A stretch of 34,602 nt of DNA from Oculatellaceae cyanobacterium Prado106 (GCA_025454315.1 JALOOP010000027.1:1-34602); one strand, 5' to 3'; counted from the first letter of the stretch, positions 15,280-23,335 are shown. The notes: a model not told the origin generated them from the sequence alone. Translations and numbers: made by a program.

Positions 15280-15381
15280 CTGTTTAATGTCTCCTACTGT
15301 TTAATGTCTCCTACTGTTTAATGTCTCCTACTGTTTAATGTCTCCTACTGTTTAATGTCTCCTATTGTTTAATGCCTCCCA
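15280..15381. repeat. 17-nt tandem array carrying repeated ribosome-binding sites
   Basis: Six copies of CTGTTTAATGTCTCCTA start at 15280, 15297, 15314, 15331, 15348 and 15365; the last is slightly diverged. On the minus strand each copy reads TAGGAGACATTAAACAG, so AGGAG is present six times upstream of the oxidoreductase ATG at 15278. The array fills the whole 103-nt gap to the previous gene's stop. Confidence 0.92.
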
Positions 15382-16470
15382 TCACAGTTGTAAAGTGGCT
15401 TGATTGTCGATCGCCTCCTTCGCCCCAAATTTTGCAAAGTGCCGATTCACCGCAGGCGGAAACTGGGGAAAGTCAAACTGGGCATCGCCGTTGGCAATAT
15501 CAGCCCAGAAATAGCGTAGATGGGGAGCCAGTAACGCGGCTTGAGATTCCTGGATGTGGAGGGGGGCTTGGGTCAGGAGTTTCAGCATGAAGGGGAGAGA
15601 GCGATCGCCCATCCATTCCCGCGAGTGCTGCTGCAAGTTGTCCCAGCCGGGGACGGTCGTGACGCGCCCGGATTCGATTTTGAGGTGGCGATCGCCCGTT
15701 TCCGTTTGGCGAAATTCCAGGATGCGGTAAGGGTGGGGATAGCTGACCAATGACCCGGTGGTGATCTCGTAGATGCCCTGCTGCTGGGCAATGTCCTGGA
15801 CATGGAGATGTCCGGTGAAGAGGAGTTGCACGCCTGCGGCTTCAAGCAGAGAGAGCAAGTCAGCGGCGTTTTCCAGCATGTAGCGACGACCGAGAGGATT
15901 CTGGGTTTGGCCAGGGAGATGTTCAATGACATTGTGATGCACCATCACCAGAACCAGTTCATCCTGGCTCTGATCCAGGACGGATTTAAGCCAGTCTAGC
16001 TGTTCCTTCTCCAGGCGACCCATGCCGATTTGTTTGCCCTGCTCATCCAGGAAAATCGAGTTGAGGCCAATGAGCCGGACTCCGGGAAGAACTTCGGTGC
16101 TGTAGTAGAGCGTTTGGGGATCGTCGTAGCCAAATTTTTGGTAGTAGTGAGGGAAATCAGCAGCGGCGATCGCTCCCTCGGTTCCTGCTCGTTCGATAAT
16201 GTCATGGTTGCCAGGGATGACATAGGCCGGGTAGGGCAGTTGGGCGAGGCGATCGGCCAACCAGCGATGGTTGTCGGGTTCGCCGTGCTGGGTGAGGTCG
16301 CCGGGGAGGAGGAGAAAGTCCAGATCGAGGTGGGCGAGTTGGTCTAAGATGACTTCCAGGGCAGGAATACTGATTTCGACCAGGTGAAATCGGCTGGGGT
16401 TGTCCCAGATCGTATGGGGGAGAGCAATATGGGGATCGCTGATGATGGCAAAGCGAAAATTCAGGTTCAT
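15382..16470 (-). CDS. Metallophosphoesterase (CpdA-like)
   Basis: This 362-residue protein has the calcineurin-like phosphoesterase metal site: Asp12 and His14 in SDPH, Asp58 in GDLT, Asn88-His89 in GNHD, His178-His179 in VHHN, and GHLH at 220-223. The class III cyclic nucleotide phosphodiesterases and related phosphatases share this set. After the catalytic domain, a C-terminal part of about 110 residues (MLKLLTQAPLHIQESQAALL) is helical and not part of the core. No signal peptide is visible, so it is probably cytoplasmic. The substrate is not predictable; 3',5'-cAMP is possible. It is probably co-transcribed with the downstream NmrA-like gene. Confidence 0.85.
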   Translation of the reverse strand: MNLNFRFAIISDPHIALPHTIWDNPSRFHLVEISIPALEVILDQLAHLDLDFLLLPGDLTQHGEPDNHRWLADRLAQLPYPAYVIPGNHDIIERAGTEGAIAAADFPHYYQKFGYDDPQTLYYSTEVLPGVRLIGLNSIFLDEQGKQIGMGRLEKEQLDWLKSVLDQSQDELVLVMVHHNVIEHLPGQTQNPLGRRYMLENAADLLSLLEAAGVQLLFTGHLHVQDIAQQQGIYEITTGSLVSYPHPYRILEFRQTETGDRHLKIESGRVTTVPGWDNLQQHSREWMGDRSLPFMLKLLTQAPLHIQESQAALLAPHLRYFWADIANGDAQFDFPQFPPAVNRHFAKFGAKEAIDNQATLQL

Positions 16471-16624
16471 ATCAGGAGTTTTATAGGAAGAGGGAGACGG
16501 GGGATCGCGCTTCTTCTATACGGTACATCAGACTCGGAGGAGAAGTTTGCATAATAGGGGTGTTTCTCTGTTCACAATCTAAAATCCAACTACCATCCAA
16601 CTTAAATCTAAAGCTCAAATCGTT

Positions 16625-17263
16625 ATGGCCATTGTCCGAGTCCGTCAGCATGTCAACCCCCTCAGCGACAAATACCAGCAGCCGATCGCCCTCCCCGATT
16701 GGTCAAACCTCTACGAGAATCTCAGTCTGCCCCTGCATCTAGATATTGGCAGCGCACGCGGCATTTTCCTCTTAGAAATGGCCAAGCTACAGCCCAATTG
16801 GAATTTTCTGGGGCTAGAAATCCGTGAACCTCTTGTGGAACAGGCCAACCAATGGCGCGATGAGGCGGGCGATCGCAATCTCCACTATTTATTCTGCAAC
16901 GCCAACTATTCCCTCGGCGCGATTCTGTCCTCTCTCCCCGCCGGATGCTTACACCGAGTCACTATCCAATTCCCAGATCCCTGGTTTAAAAAACGCCATC
17001 AAAAACGGCGGGTGGTACAACCCGAGGTCGTCAACCAGATTGCCCAGTATTTAATTCCAGGTGGAATGCTGTTTTTGCAATCAGATATTCGGAATGTGGC
17101 GGAGGAAATGGGCGATCGCTTCTCAGAACATCCAGCGTTCGTCAAACAAGGCGAAGATCAATGGTATCCAACGAATCCGCTGCCTGTCTCTACTGAGCGA
17201 GAAAAGGGTGTTTTGGAGAAGGGAGAACCTGTGTATCGGTTGGTGTTTGTGCGATCGCTATGA
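16625..17263 (+). CDS. trmB: tRNA (guanine-N7)-methyltransferase
   Basis: This 212-residue enzyme methylates G46 in the variable loop of tRNAs using SAM. Motif I is HLDIGSARG (38-46). The family hallmark FPDPWFKKRHQKRR begins at 116, followed by GGMLFLQSD. The end TEREKGVLEKGEPVYRLVF is the TrmB C-terminus that contacts tRNA and SAM. The length is normal. The ATG has no clear Shine-Dalgarno sequence. It is convergent with the next gene, with 8 nt between stops and no terminator in that gap. Confidence 0.95.
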   Translation: MAIVRVRQHVNPLSDKYQQPIALPDWSNLYENLSLPLHLDIGSARGIFLLEMAKLQPNWNFLGLEIREPLVEQANQWRDEAGDRNLHYLFCNANYSLGAILSSLPAGCLHRVTIQFPDPWFKKRHQKRRVVQPEVVNQIAQYLIPGGMLFLQSDIRNVAEEMGDRFSEHPAFVKQGEDQWYPTNPLPVSTEREKGVLEKGEPVYRLVFVRSL

Positions 17264-17271
17264 TGAAGTTG

Positions 17272-18018
17272 CTACCTGCCGCCTGTTACATCAATGAACG
17301 CACCCGTGGTATAGGAAGCCTCGTCCGATAATAACCACAGAATCGCTCTGGCCACTTCGATCGCCTCTCCACCCCGCTTCATGGGAATGAGATCCTTGAC
17401 TCGTTCAATGCGATTCGGCTCACCGCCGCTGGCGTGAATGTCGGTGTCAATGAAACCCGGACGCACCGCGTTGACGCGGATGCCCTCATGGGCCACTTCT
17501 TTGGCAAGGCCAATGGTCAGCGTATCGATCGCCCCTTTCGATGCCGTATAGTCAATATACTCGCCCGGAGAACCCAACCGCGCCGCCCCCGAAGAGAGAT
17601 TGACGATCGCCCCTCCCCTTCCCCCTCGCTGGGTAGACATCCGTTTGACCGCTTCTCGGGCACAGAGAAAGCTTCCGGTAATGTTGGTAGCAAAAACCCG
17701 ATTCAACCGAGCCGCATCCATTTGCGCTAATCGCATTTGTGGCTCCAGGATACCTGCGTTATTGACCAGAGCCGTTATACATCTGAATTGTTCGTCTACC
17801 GTTTGGAACAGATGGATGACCTGCTGTTCGGAGGCGATGTCGGTGGGAATGGCGATCGCCTGTCCTCCCATCTGTTCAATGGCCTGCACCACCTGGTTTG
17901 CTGCCGCTTGGTTTTGAAGATAGCTGAGGGCAATGGTATAACCTCGTTCAGCAGCAAGCAGGGCAGTGGCCGCACCAATGCCACGGCTACCTCCTGTAAT
18001 CACCAGGACTTGTTCCAT
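17272..18018 (-). CDS. SDR family oxidoreductase (FabG-like)
   Basis: This is a classical short-chain dehydrogenase of 248 residues. TGGSRGIG (8-15) binds NAD(P), NNAG is at 86-89, and the catalytic set is Ser142/143 with Tyr157 and Lys161 in YTASK. The motif VNAVRPGFIDTDIH and the C-terminal TGAFIDVTGGR are as in FabG and glucose-dehydrogenase relatives. Substrate and physiological role cannot be read from the sequence. It seems to be a single gene, convergent with trmB. Confidence 0.88.
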   Translation of the reverse strand: MEQVLVITGGSRGIGAATALLAAERGYTIALSYLQNQAAANQVVQAIEQMGGQAIAIPTDIASEQQVIHLFQTVDEQFRCITALVNNAGILEPQMRLAQMDAARLNRVFATNITGSFLCAREAVKRMSTQRGGRGGAIVNLSSGAARLGSPGEYIDYTASKGAIDTLTIGLAKEVAHEGIRVNAVRPGFIDTDIHASGGEPNRIERVKDLIPMKRGGEAIEVARAILWLLSDEASYTTGAFIDVTGGR

Positions 18019-18060
18019 GTTTGGAATCTCTAGAAAGTAGTACCCGCCCTAACTCAAAGG

Positions 18061-18555
18061 CTATCGCCCAAATTTCTTGTTCATGCATTTTTGGCACGAA
18101 TAACCCTCTGGCCCCATGGAGTACCCTTCATACCCTAATCGAATTACTCGATTGCAGGAGTTGCAGTGAGTAGGTTCGTATTTAGGAGGATTGGCCAGCT
18201 TTTCAAAATTGTACTCATTTGTGCCAAAGTACACATACATCTCAGTTTTGTATAACTCCCGGCACTCCTGGCAATCTTGCCAGCGACCCACATGATCTTC
18301 CATGTCGTGGATGCCACAAAGGGCATAGCGTCGATGATTACGGTTACAACTAGTGTGGGCAAAGGAGAACATCACGTAATTGTCTTCATCGTCACAGATC
18401 CAGTTACCGCAGCAGTCGGTCTTGGTCAAATTTTCGGTCTTGCCACACAACCCACAGCGAGGCACATTGCCGCCTCTTCTTCCTTTGGTCGTCTTGCTTT
18501 TAGAGGTCTTACCCTGGTCGATTTCAATCACTTGTCTCAGAGCACGTTTTGCCAT
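18061..18555 (-). CDS. Cysteine-rich, putative zinc-binding protein of unknown function
   Basis: The 164-residue protein has 13 cysteines: 34, 37, 48, 49, 54, 70, 80, 95, 98, 131, 134, 154 and 157. They form CxxC knuckles (CGLC, CQEC, CNSC, CQKC) plus the unusual DCCGNWICDDEDNY. His67, 74, 83, 88 and 130 could add ligands. A Lys/Arg-rich N-terminus (residues 3-28) precedes the first knuckle and could bind nucleic acid. The EMYVYFGTNEYNFEKL segment recurs in uncharacterised homologues that I recall only as hypothetical proteins. The ATG has a good site (GAGGGAGA). It lies downstream of the coupled protease pair on the same strand and may share its operon. Confidence 0.75.
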   Translation of the reverse strand: MAKRALRQVIEIDQGKTSKSKTTKGRRGGNVPRCGLCGKTENLTKTDCCGNWICDDEDNYVMFSFAHTSCNRNHRRYALCGIHDMEDHVGRWQDCQECRELYKTEMYVYFGTNEYNFEKLANPPKYEPTHCNSCNRVIRLGYEGYSMGPEGYSCQKCMNKKFGR

Positions 18556-18619
18556 AATTCTAATCTCCCTCTACGATACATTCCTGCTCATGCCCGGTTT
18601 TAATCAAGGGTTTAACGAT

Positions 18620-18997
18620 TCAGGACGAACTCAGGGACATAATTTTGACTTGACCGTTTGGCTTGCCTTCAACGCCCAAATGATATCCTTCCAGCAGCCC
18701 CATCCCGACTAATGAATTGGTATCTGCGACGTTAATTTCAACCTGTCTCGTCTGCCCATTCCAAATGACTGTACCCACACAAATTTCAAAGTATTGAGAG
18801 TTGCCGTCTGCTAATGTAACCCTTTGGATTCCTCTCAGAGTAAAGCCCAGTTCATCAACGACTGTTCTGGGTAAAGTCAAGTCTCCTGTAAAACCCGTGT
18901 CAATAATAGCCCGAACGCTCTGCAATTTTTTATTGTCACCAACGATCGCAATCTGAAGAATCGCTTCCCGATTGGTATTAACATACCCCAGCATCAT
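18620..18997 (-). CDS. Retropepsin-like (clan AA) aspartic protease
   Basis: This 125-residue protein has a single aspartic protease active-site motif, AIIDTGFTGDLTLP (Asp33-Thr-Gly), and the later hydrophobic-Gly element NSLVGMGLLEGYHL. Retropepsin-like enzymes of this size work as dimers. The ATG at 18997 overlaps the stop of the upstream gene (ATGA), so the two are translationally coupled. The longer frame from 19063 lies inside the upstream gene and is unlikely to be used. The substrate is unknown. The pairing with a small soluble protein suggests a modulator or dedicated partner. Confidence 0.8.
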   Translation of the reverse strand: MMLGYVNTNREAILQIAIVGDNKKLQSVRAIIDTGFTGDLTLPRTVVDELGFTLRGIQRVTLADGNSQYFEICVGTVIWNGQTRQVEINVADTNSLVGMGLLEGYHLGVEGKPNGQVKIMSLSSS

Positions 18998-19269
18998 GAC
19001 TCGTCGATTGCTCCAGAATGTCCAATTCGATGAACGGCAGGGTAGCCGATTCGGACGAACCAAATTTGCGCCTCTGGATGATGAGACAGCAGATGATCGG
19101 AGGCAATGATGCTATTTTCACCCATTTCAAAGGCTCCAGTTTCGATGTCGATCGCCACAATCTTGCCGTTGTTGCCTTCCTCGACCTGGGCACGAACCTG
19201 AGTCTCATAAAGTTCGTCGCCACGTCGAGCGAATTCTTCCTTACTGTAGCGGAGTGGTCGGATGGTCAT
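18994..19269 (-). CDS. Small protein paired with the aspartic protease
   Basis: This 91-residue protein starts MTIRPLRYSKEEFARRGDEL after GAGGGAAG. It has the pieces GKIVAIDIETGAFEMGENS and PEAQIWFVRIGYPAVHRIG. The first half is a helix with basic and acidic faces; the second half is beta-rich. I recall this kind of protein only as a hypothetical beside clan AA proteases in cyanobacteria. The 4-nt ATGA overlap means both products are made together. It may be a substrate, inhibitor or DNA-binding partner; no catalytic motif is visible. Confidence 0.75.
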   Translation of the reverse strand: MTIRPLRYSKEEFARRGDELYETQVRAQVEEGNNGKIVAIDIETGAFEMGENSIIASDHLLSHHPEAQIWFVRIGYPAVHRIGHSGAIDES

Positions 19270-19336
19270 AAAACTTCCCTCATCTCAGTTGCAACTTGAT
19301 TTTAATTCACTGCATTAGCTCAGGTTACCTCCTCGA

Positions 19337-20923
19337 CTAGACCCAGGAGTTCAGCCATCTTCTCAGTTGCAAATCCTCGGGCGAGAGCGGCAAACCCAGA
19401 TAGAGTGGCATCCAGAAGATGAAGGCGGTAACAATTAGGCCAATCATGGCAAACGCGGTGAAATTACGCCAGGATTGGGGGCTATGCAGCCAGTGGTCGA
19501 TGAGGAGAGCGATCGCCAACACCGCAAAAATCAACGACGGCATGTAGTGATAGAGAAAAATACAGCGGCTAACCCTCGCCCAGGGAAAGAAATTAGCTCC
19601 CCAATTAACCAACAGATAGAACACCGTCCAACTGCGAACGCCAAACCGGAGCGATCGCGGCACTACCTGCACGGTCGGATCGGTTGCACCCTGAAGGACA
19701 ATCAGCCACTGCCAAAACCGCTGCACCCCAAAGCAAATCAAAACCACAATGGCCGCACTCGACAGCCACCATAGCAAGGGATTGCCCATGGCATGGACAT
19801 CGTAAATCGTCGGTTCGGCACTGGTGGGCAGCGGCACTCCAGTGATCGGGTTGGGTTGCGTGTTGTGCTGAACCACCTGGTAGTAGTAGGCGATCGGGCG
19901 CAGCATCAGCGGCCAAGTGTACCAGTAGGAGCAGTAGGGATGCGCCGACAGTCCGCCGACTCGCTCGTGATAGCTCAGGGTTTGGGTTTGCAGATTCCAG
20001 AACTCGATCCAGGGCGGATTGGCGTCGGGGTTGAGTTGAATGTAGGGCAACCAGCTTAAAACATAGGTGAGCGCTGGGACGATCGCCAGACAAACGATGA
20101 CATGTCCCAGGTGAATTTGGGTGAGATTTTCCAACGGGGAGCGCCGCAGTGAGGCATTCTTGGTCGTATCGACCGGGGGAGCCGTCGGGGGAGCCGTCGA
20201 GGGAGCCGTCGAGGGAGCCGTTGCCTGCGTCCATTGAGCCACCCCATGCAAGACCCAGCCGATCGCCCCCACCCCATAAGCGCCGAGCAGAAACCCCAAC
20301 CCATTCCACTTAATCGCCGCCGATGCCCCGAAGCCAATGCCAGCAAGCGCTAAGCAGCCCCACCGCTTCCAGGCCGATGCGCTCGACAAGGCCAGCAGAA
20401 AAAAGATCTGTCCCCATAGCCCAAAGGTAATCAGATACACATTGTTGAGGGCATAGCGAGACTCCACGAGATACAGCCCATCGGCAGCGATCAGCAGGGC
20501 GGCAATGAAGCTGAGGCTGCGGCGATGGGTGAGGAGATAGGCGATCGCCCCCACCCACAAGGGAATGAAAGCCCCCGTCACCGCATTTAGCCAGCGATAG
20601 CTAAAGGGTGCCAGGGTTAGCCCCGCCAGCCCGTTTTTCTCGGCCATCTGCGTCCAGGGAAATTTCTCCCCCAGCCAAATGCCAAAGGCCACAATGTAGG
20701 TGCTGAGCGGCGGATGCCCGGTGAAAATGTCCTCTCGCTTGAGAAAACTGCTGGCAAACTTGGCGTAGTAAACCTCATCAAACACCAGGCTATTGAAGCG
20801 TTCTAAGCCCCACAGTCGGAGTGCGAGAGACACAAAGAGAATCCCGCCCATCCCGAGCCAGAACCAGGACTTGGCGTAGAAGGGAGGCTTGTCGGTTTGG
20901 GGTTTGGACATCATCATGGGCAT
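19337..20923 (-). CDS. PMT-family protein/lipid mannosyltransferase, membrane
   Basis: This 528-residue polytopic protein belongs to the dolichyl-phosphate-mannose:protein mannosyltransferase (GT39) family. The N-terminal loop has the conserved Asp-Glu in FDEVYYAKF (Asp49-Glu50), followed by FTGHPPLSTY. Membrane helices fill the rest, with conserved GFGASAAIKWNGLG and the C-terminal YHYMPSLIF. In bacteria these enzymes add sugars from a polyprenyl-phosphate donor to exported proteins. Residues 235-250 are a TAPS/TAPP tetrapeptide repeat encoded by a 12-nt tandem array in a loop. The start may be Met1 or one of Met3-5. Confidence 0.88.
   Translation of the reverse strand: MPMMMSKPQTDKPPFYAKSWFWLGMGGILFVSLALRLWGLERFNSLVFDEVYYAKFASSFLKREDIFTGHPPLSTYIVAFGIWLGEKFPWTQMAEKNGLAGLTLAPFSYRWLNAVTGAFIPLWVGAIAYLLTHRRSLSFIAALLIAADGLYLVESRYALNNVYLITFGLWGQIFFLLALSSASAWKRWGCLALAGIGFGASAAIKWNGLGFLLGAYGVGAIGWVLHGVAQWTQATAPSTAPSTAPPTAPPVDTTKNASLRRSPLENLTQIHLGHVIVCLAIVPALTYVLSWLPYIQLNPDANPPWIEFWNLQTQTLSYHERVGGLSAHPYCSYWYTWPLMLRPIAYYYQVVQHNTQPNPITGVPLPTSAEPTIYDVHAMGNPLLWWLSSAAIVVLICFGVQRFWQWLIVLQGATDPTVQVVPRSLRFGVRSWTVFYLLVNWGANFFPWARVSRCIFLYHYMPSLIFAVLAIALLIDHWLHSPQSWRNFTAFAMIGLIVTAFIFWMPLYLGLPLSPEDLQLRRWLNSWV
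20178..20225. repeat. In-frame 12-nt tandem repeat inside the PMT gene
   Basis: Four 12-nt units (GGAGCCGTCGRG) start at 20178, 20190, 20202 and 20214. On the minus strand they encode four Thr-Ala-Pro-Ser/Pro repeats. The frame is kept, so expansion changes only loop length. Confidence 0.85.
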
Positions 20924-21143
20924 CGCAGTAGATCAAGAGGGCGTTCTCGCCGATCGGTAAGGGGCATCAAAGCAAGTGTAAAACATTACCTGATCCAAAG
21001 TTTTCTCTTTGCTTAGTCTAATGTCCGATGCCCTGGTTGGTTGATGAGGATTTTGACTTAACCCAATGCTCATTAGTAACTCTGATATCCTGAGAGTAGC
21101 TAGACCCATCTCAGTAGAGCGCCAAAGTGCAAGAATTGCTCCC

Positions 21144-21722
21144 ATGAACTCCTACACGATTCACCTCGATCCCGTCGTCAAACTGACCGAAGACCAGTTT
21201 TATCAACTTTGCCAGAATAACCCCGACTTAAAATTTGAACGAAACGCTCAGGGAGATTTGATGATTATGCCGCCAACTGGTGGAGAAACGGGACGTAGGA
21301 ATTCGGATTTGCTTGGAGATTTAATCATTTGGAATCGTCAAGCCAATCTGGGCTATGTGTTTGATTCTTCTACTTGTTTTCGATTGCCCAATGGTGCGAA
21401 CCGTTCTCCTGATGCAGCTTGGGTAGTGCGCGATCGCTGGGAAGCCCTGTCCACTGACCAACGCGAAAAGTTTCCGCCGCTCTGTCCAGATTTTGTAGTT
21501 GAGTTGATGTCTCCTACGGATACTTTGTCTGCCATTCAAGCCAAAATGCTGGAGTATCAAGGTAATGGCGCAAAGCTGGGGTGGTTGCTGAATCGATCGG
21601 AGCGGCAAGTGGAGGTTTATCGGCTCAATCAATCAGTTGAGGTGTTGCATTCGCCTGATTCTTTATCCGGTGAGGCGGTTCTGCTCGGTTTCGTTTTGAA
21701 TCTGGAAGCAATTTGGCGATAG
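21144..21722 (+). CDS. Uma2 family (DUF820) endonuclease-like protein
   Basis: This 192-residue protein from the ATG at 21144 fits the family; the longer frame from 21066 adds 26 residues that do not look related. It has the Uma2 layout: LTEDQFYQLCQNNPDLKFER, then MPPTGGETGRRNSDL, SPDAAWV (Asp90), PDFVVELMSPTD (Asp116, Glu120) and KMLEYQGNGAKLGWLL. These Asp/Glu/Lys positions form a PD-(D/E)xK nuclease-like site. Cyanobacteria carry many Uma2 copies and the biological role is unsettled. It is convergent with the RTX gene, with a terminator between them. Confidence 0.88.
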   Translation: MNSYTIHLDPVVKLTEDQFYQLCQNNPDLKFERNAQGDLMIMPPTGGETGRRNSDLLGDLIIWNRQANLGYVFDSSTCFRLPNGANRSPDAAWVVRDRWEALSTDQREKFPPLCPDFVVELMSPTDTLSAIQAKMLEYQGNGAKLGWLLNRSERQVEVYRLNQSVEVLHSPDSLSGEAVLLGFVLNLEAIWR

Positions 21723-21787
21723 GCTGGCGATAGGCAAAAGAAGGGCGATCGCCACGACATCCACCCCAATAACCTTAAACATCAAAA

Positions 21788-21821
21788 TGATGAAAGGGGC
21801 GGTTGTTGCGCCCTTTCATCA
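21788..21821. terminator. Terminator between convergent Uma2 and RTX genes
   Basis: The stem pairs TGATGAAA with TTTCATCA and GGGCG with CGCCC, with one bulged G and a 7-nt loop. It can serve both convergent genes. Confidence 0.75.
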
Positions 21822-21859
21822 CAGAAGTGAGCCAAGAAACCCAGCTTCAACTGAGAAGA

Positions 21860-22612
21860 TTACACAAAGGTAAATCCGGTGCTGAAGTCGGCGATCGCCA
21901 CCCCAGAAACCACCCCAACTAGTTCAGGCGTGGCCGAATTTTGTCCTGTGGTGTAGTAGATGCCTGTCCCTGTCAGCCCTAATCCGGGTGGAGGAGCGGC
22001 TAGGACATAGTCATTGCTGTTGCCCTTGAGTTGAATCGTGTCTTTCTTGAGATTGAAGTCAATCACCGTAGCATAATCGTTCAGTCCAATGGTGTTGACA
22101 TTGCCATCGTCATAGAACATCTGGGTTGAGGTGCCCAGGACAAAGGTATCCTTGCCGCCGCCCCCGATGAGGCGATCGACTTCTCCCATGCCTGCTGCAC
22201 TGGTTCCAGTCAGGATGTCGTTGCCGAGTCCAGTCCAGAGCGTGTCGTTGCTGTTGGTTCCGGTGAGAACATCATTAGTGCGCGGATAGCGGGAGGTTTC
22301 GGCAATGTCTTGGAGGTCGTAGAAGATGACGCGGAGTTCTGGGTTGGTGACGCCTGCGCTGGTAGTGACAGTGGTGACAGCCTGGACGATGCTTTGGAAC
22401 TCGGGTTGGGTGATGGTGCGATCGCTAAAAGCCGTCTTCACAGTCGTTTTCAGTTGGGCAATGCTCTCTTCGGAAGCGGGATTGTCCACGCTATTCTGGA
22501 CATCTGTCATGAGGGTTTTGAGATTTTGTCGCTGTTCTTCTGAGAGCCGCTTGCCACGACGCCGGATTGAAGAAGTTGGGGTTGTAGAAGTTGAAGCGTT
22601 GGTCGTCATCAT
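21860..22612 (-). CDS. RTX-like calcium-binding protein with helical N-terminal domain
   Basis: This 250-residue protein starts at the ATG pair 22612/22609 after AAGGAC. Residues 1-20 are Thr/Ser-rich and basic, without a classical signal peptide. A helical region (about 22-110) contains SEEQRQNLKTLMTDVQNSV and may be related to the LTxxQ helices of the neighbour. Residues 113-160 carry RTX-type nonapeptide-like repeats (DVLTGTNSNDTLWTGLGNDILTGT, written here in two overlapping pieces, and DRLIGGGGKDTFVLG). A C-terminal beta region (DYATVIDFNLKKDTIQLKG) is usual after RTX repeats in type I secreted proteins. Calcium binding is inferred from the motifs. No type I secretion genes are in view. 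Confidence 0.75.
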   Translation of the reverse strand: MMTTNASTSTTPTSSIRRRGKRLSEEQRQNLKTLMTDVQNSVDNPASEESIAQLKTTVKTAFSDRTITQPEFQSIVQAVTTVTTSAGVTNPELRVIFYDLQDIAETSRYPRTNDVLTGTNSNDTLWTGLGNDILTGTSAAGMGEVDRLIGGGGKDTFVLGTSTQMFYDDGNVNTIGLNDYATVIDFNLKKDTIQLKGNSNDYVLAAPPPGLGLTGTGIYYTTGQNSATPELVGVVSGVAIADFSTGFTFV

Positions 22613-22657
22613 GAGAGTTGTCCTTGTATGAGATTGTCCTTGGATGAGAATTGATGG
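22611..22657. repeat. Duplicated leader carrying the RTX gene's ribosome site
   Basis: Two near-identical units (ATGAGAGTTGTCCTTGT at 22611-22627 and ATGAGATTGTCCTTGG at 22628-22643) and a partial third follow each other. On the minus strand each supplies AAGGACAA, so the Shine-Dalgarno region is doubled. Confidence 0.75.
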
Positions 22658-22704
22658 AAATGAGAGGAATGGGTGAGAGGCAAATGCAATTCGAGGTAAC
22701 GAGT

Positions 22705-23139
22705 TCAGGGGCGATCGCTCAACCGCGCCAACACCCAATCTCGAATCTGCTGCCGCTGTTCAGTGGTTAAAATCGTTGAGGCTTCGGTGCGAACCGACTG
22801 AAAGACGGTGCGGAGTTGGGTTCGCTGCTCTTCCGTGAGATTCATAGCTGCAACGGCAGATCGGAATGAACCACCTTGTTCCAGTGTTGTTTTGAAGGAT
22901 TGTCGCTGAGATTCGCTGAGGATGCTTTCCAGTTGGGCGCGGGTATTCTGACGGATGCGAACCAGTTGGGATTCTTGATCAGCCGTTAGGTTGAGTTGCT
23001 CGATCGCAGCCATCACAGGCAGTTGCGTCAACGGCTCCTGAGCATGGGTGGCGATCGGCGTAAGTATCAGTGTGCCGCTAAGCAGCGTACCCACCAGAAT
23101 CGATTTGAGATTGAAAATGGACTTGAGCGTGAATTTCAT
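22705..23139 (-). CDS. Periplasmic LTxxQ (Spy/CpxP-like) protein
   Basis: This 144-residue protein starts at the ATG at 23139, which has GGAG just upstream; the longer frame lacks a signal start. It has an N-terminal signal peptide cleaved near Ala33-Gln34. The mature part is all-helical with three LTxxQ motifs: LTADQ (51-55), LTEEQ (101-105) and LTTEQ (124-128). Spy and CpxP share this motif and act as envelope stress chaperones or as inhibitors of sensor kinases. It is divergently transcribed from a sensor kinase gene, which fits such a role. The RTX gene lies 93 nt downstream on the same strand. Confidence 0.82.
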   Translation of the reverse strand: MKFTLKSIFNLKSILVGTLLSGTLILTPIATHAQEPLTQLPVMAAIEQLNLTADQESQLVRIRQNTRAQLESILSESQRQSFKTTLEQGGSFRSAVAAMNLTEEQRTQLRTVFQSVRTEASTILTTEQRQQIRDWVLARLSDRP

Positions 23140-23335
23140 AAGGAACTCCAAAGGTTGAACTTGAACTTGCGTTCGATGGTTCAATCCTAGGAGGAGAGGG
23201 AGGTTGGGCGCTTGAGCAGAAAGTCATGATTTGAACCGTGACTTTCGTCATAGGTGGGCGATCGCATAACTTTCGATAATGTTTTATAGAATTGCGGATG
23301 CTGACCTCATTTGCAGACCACTCTCCAGGATGGCA

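Noticed and set aside
23161-23200. tRNA-like GGTTCAATCC motif
   Set aside because: No acceptor, D or anticodon stems fit around it. No other tRNA or rRNA signal was found in the window.
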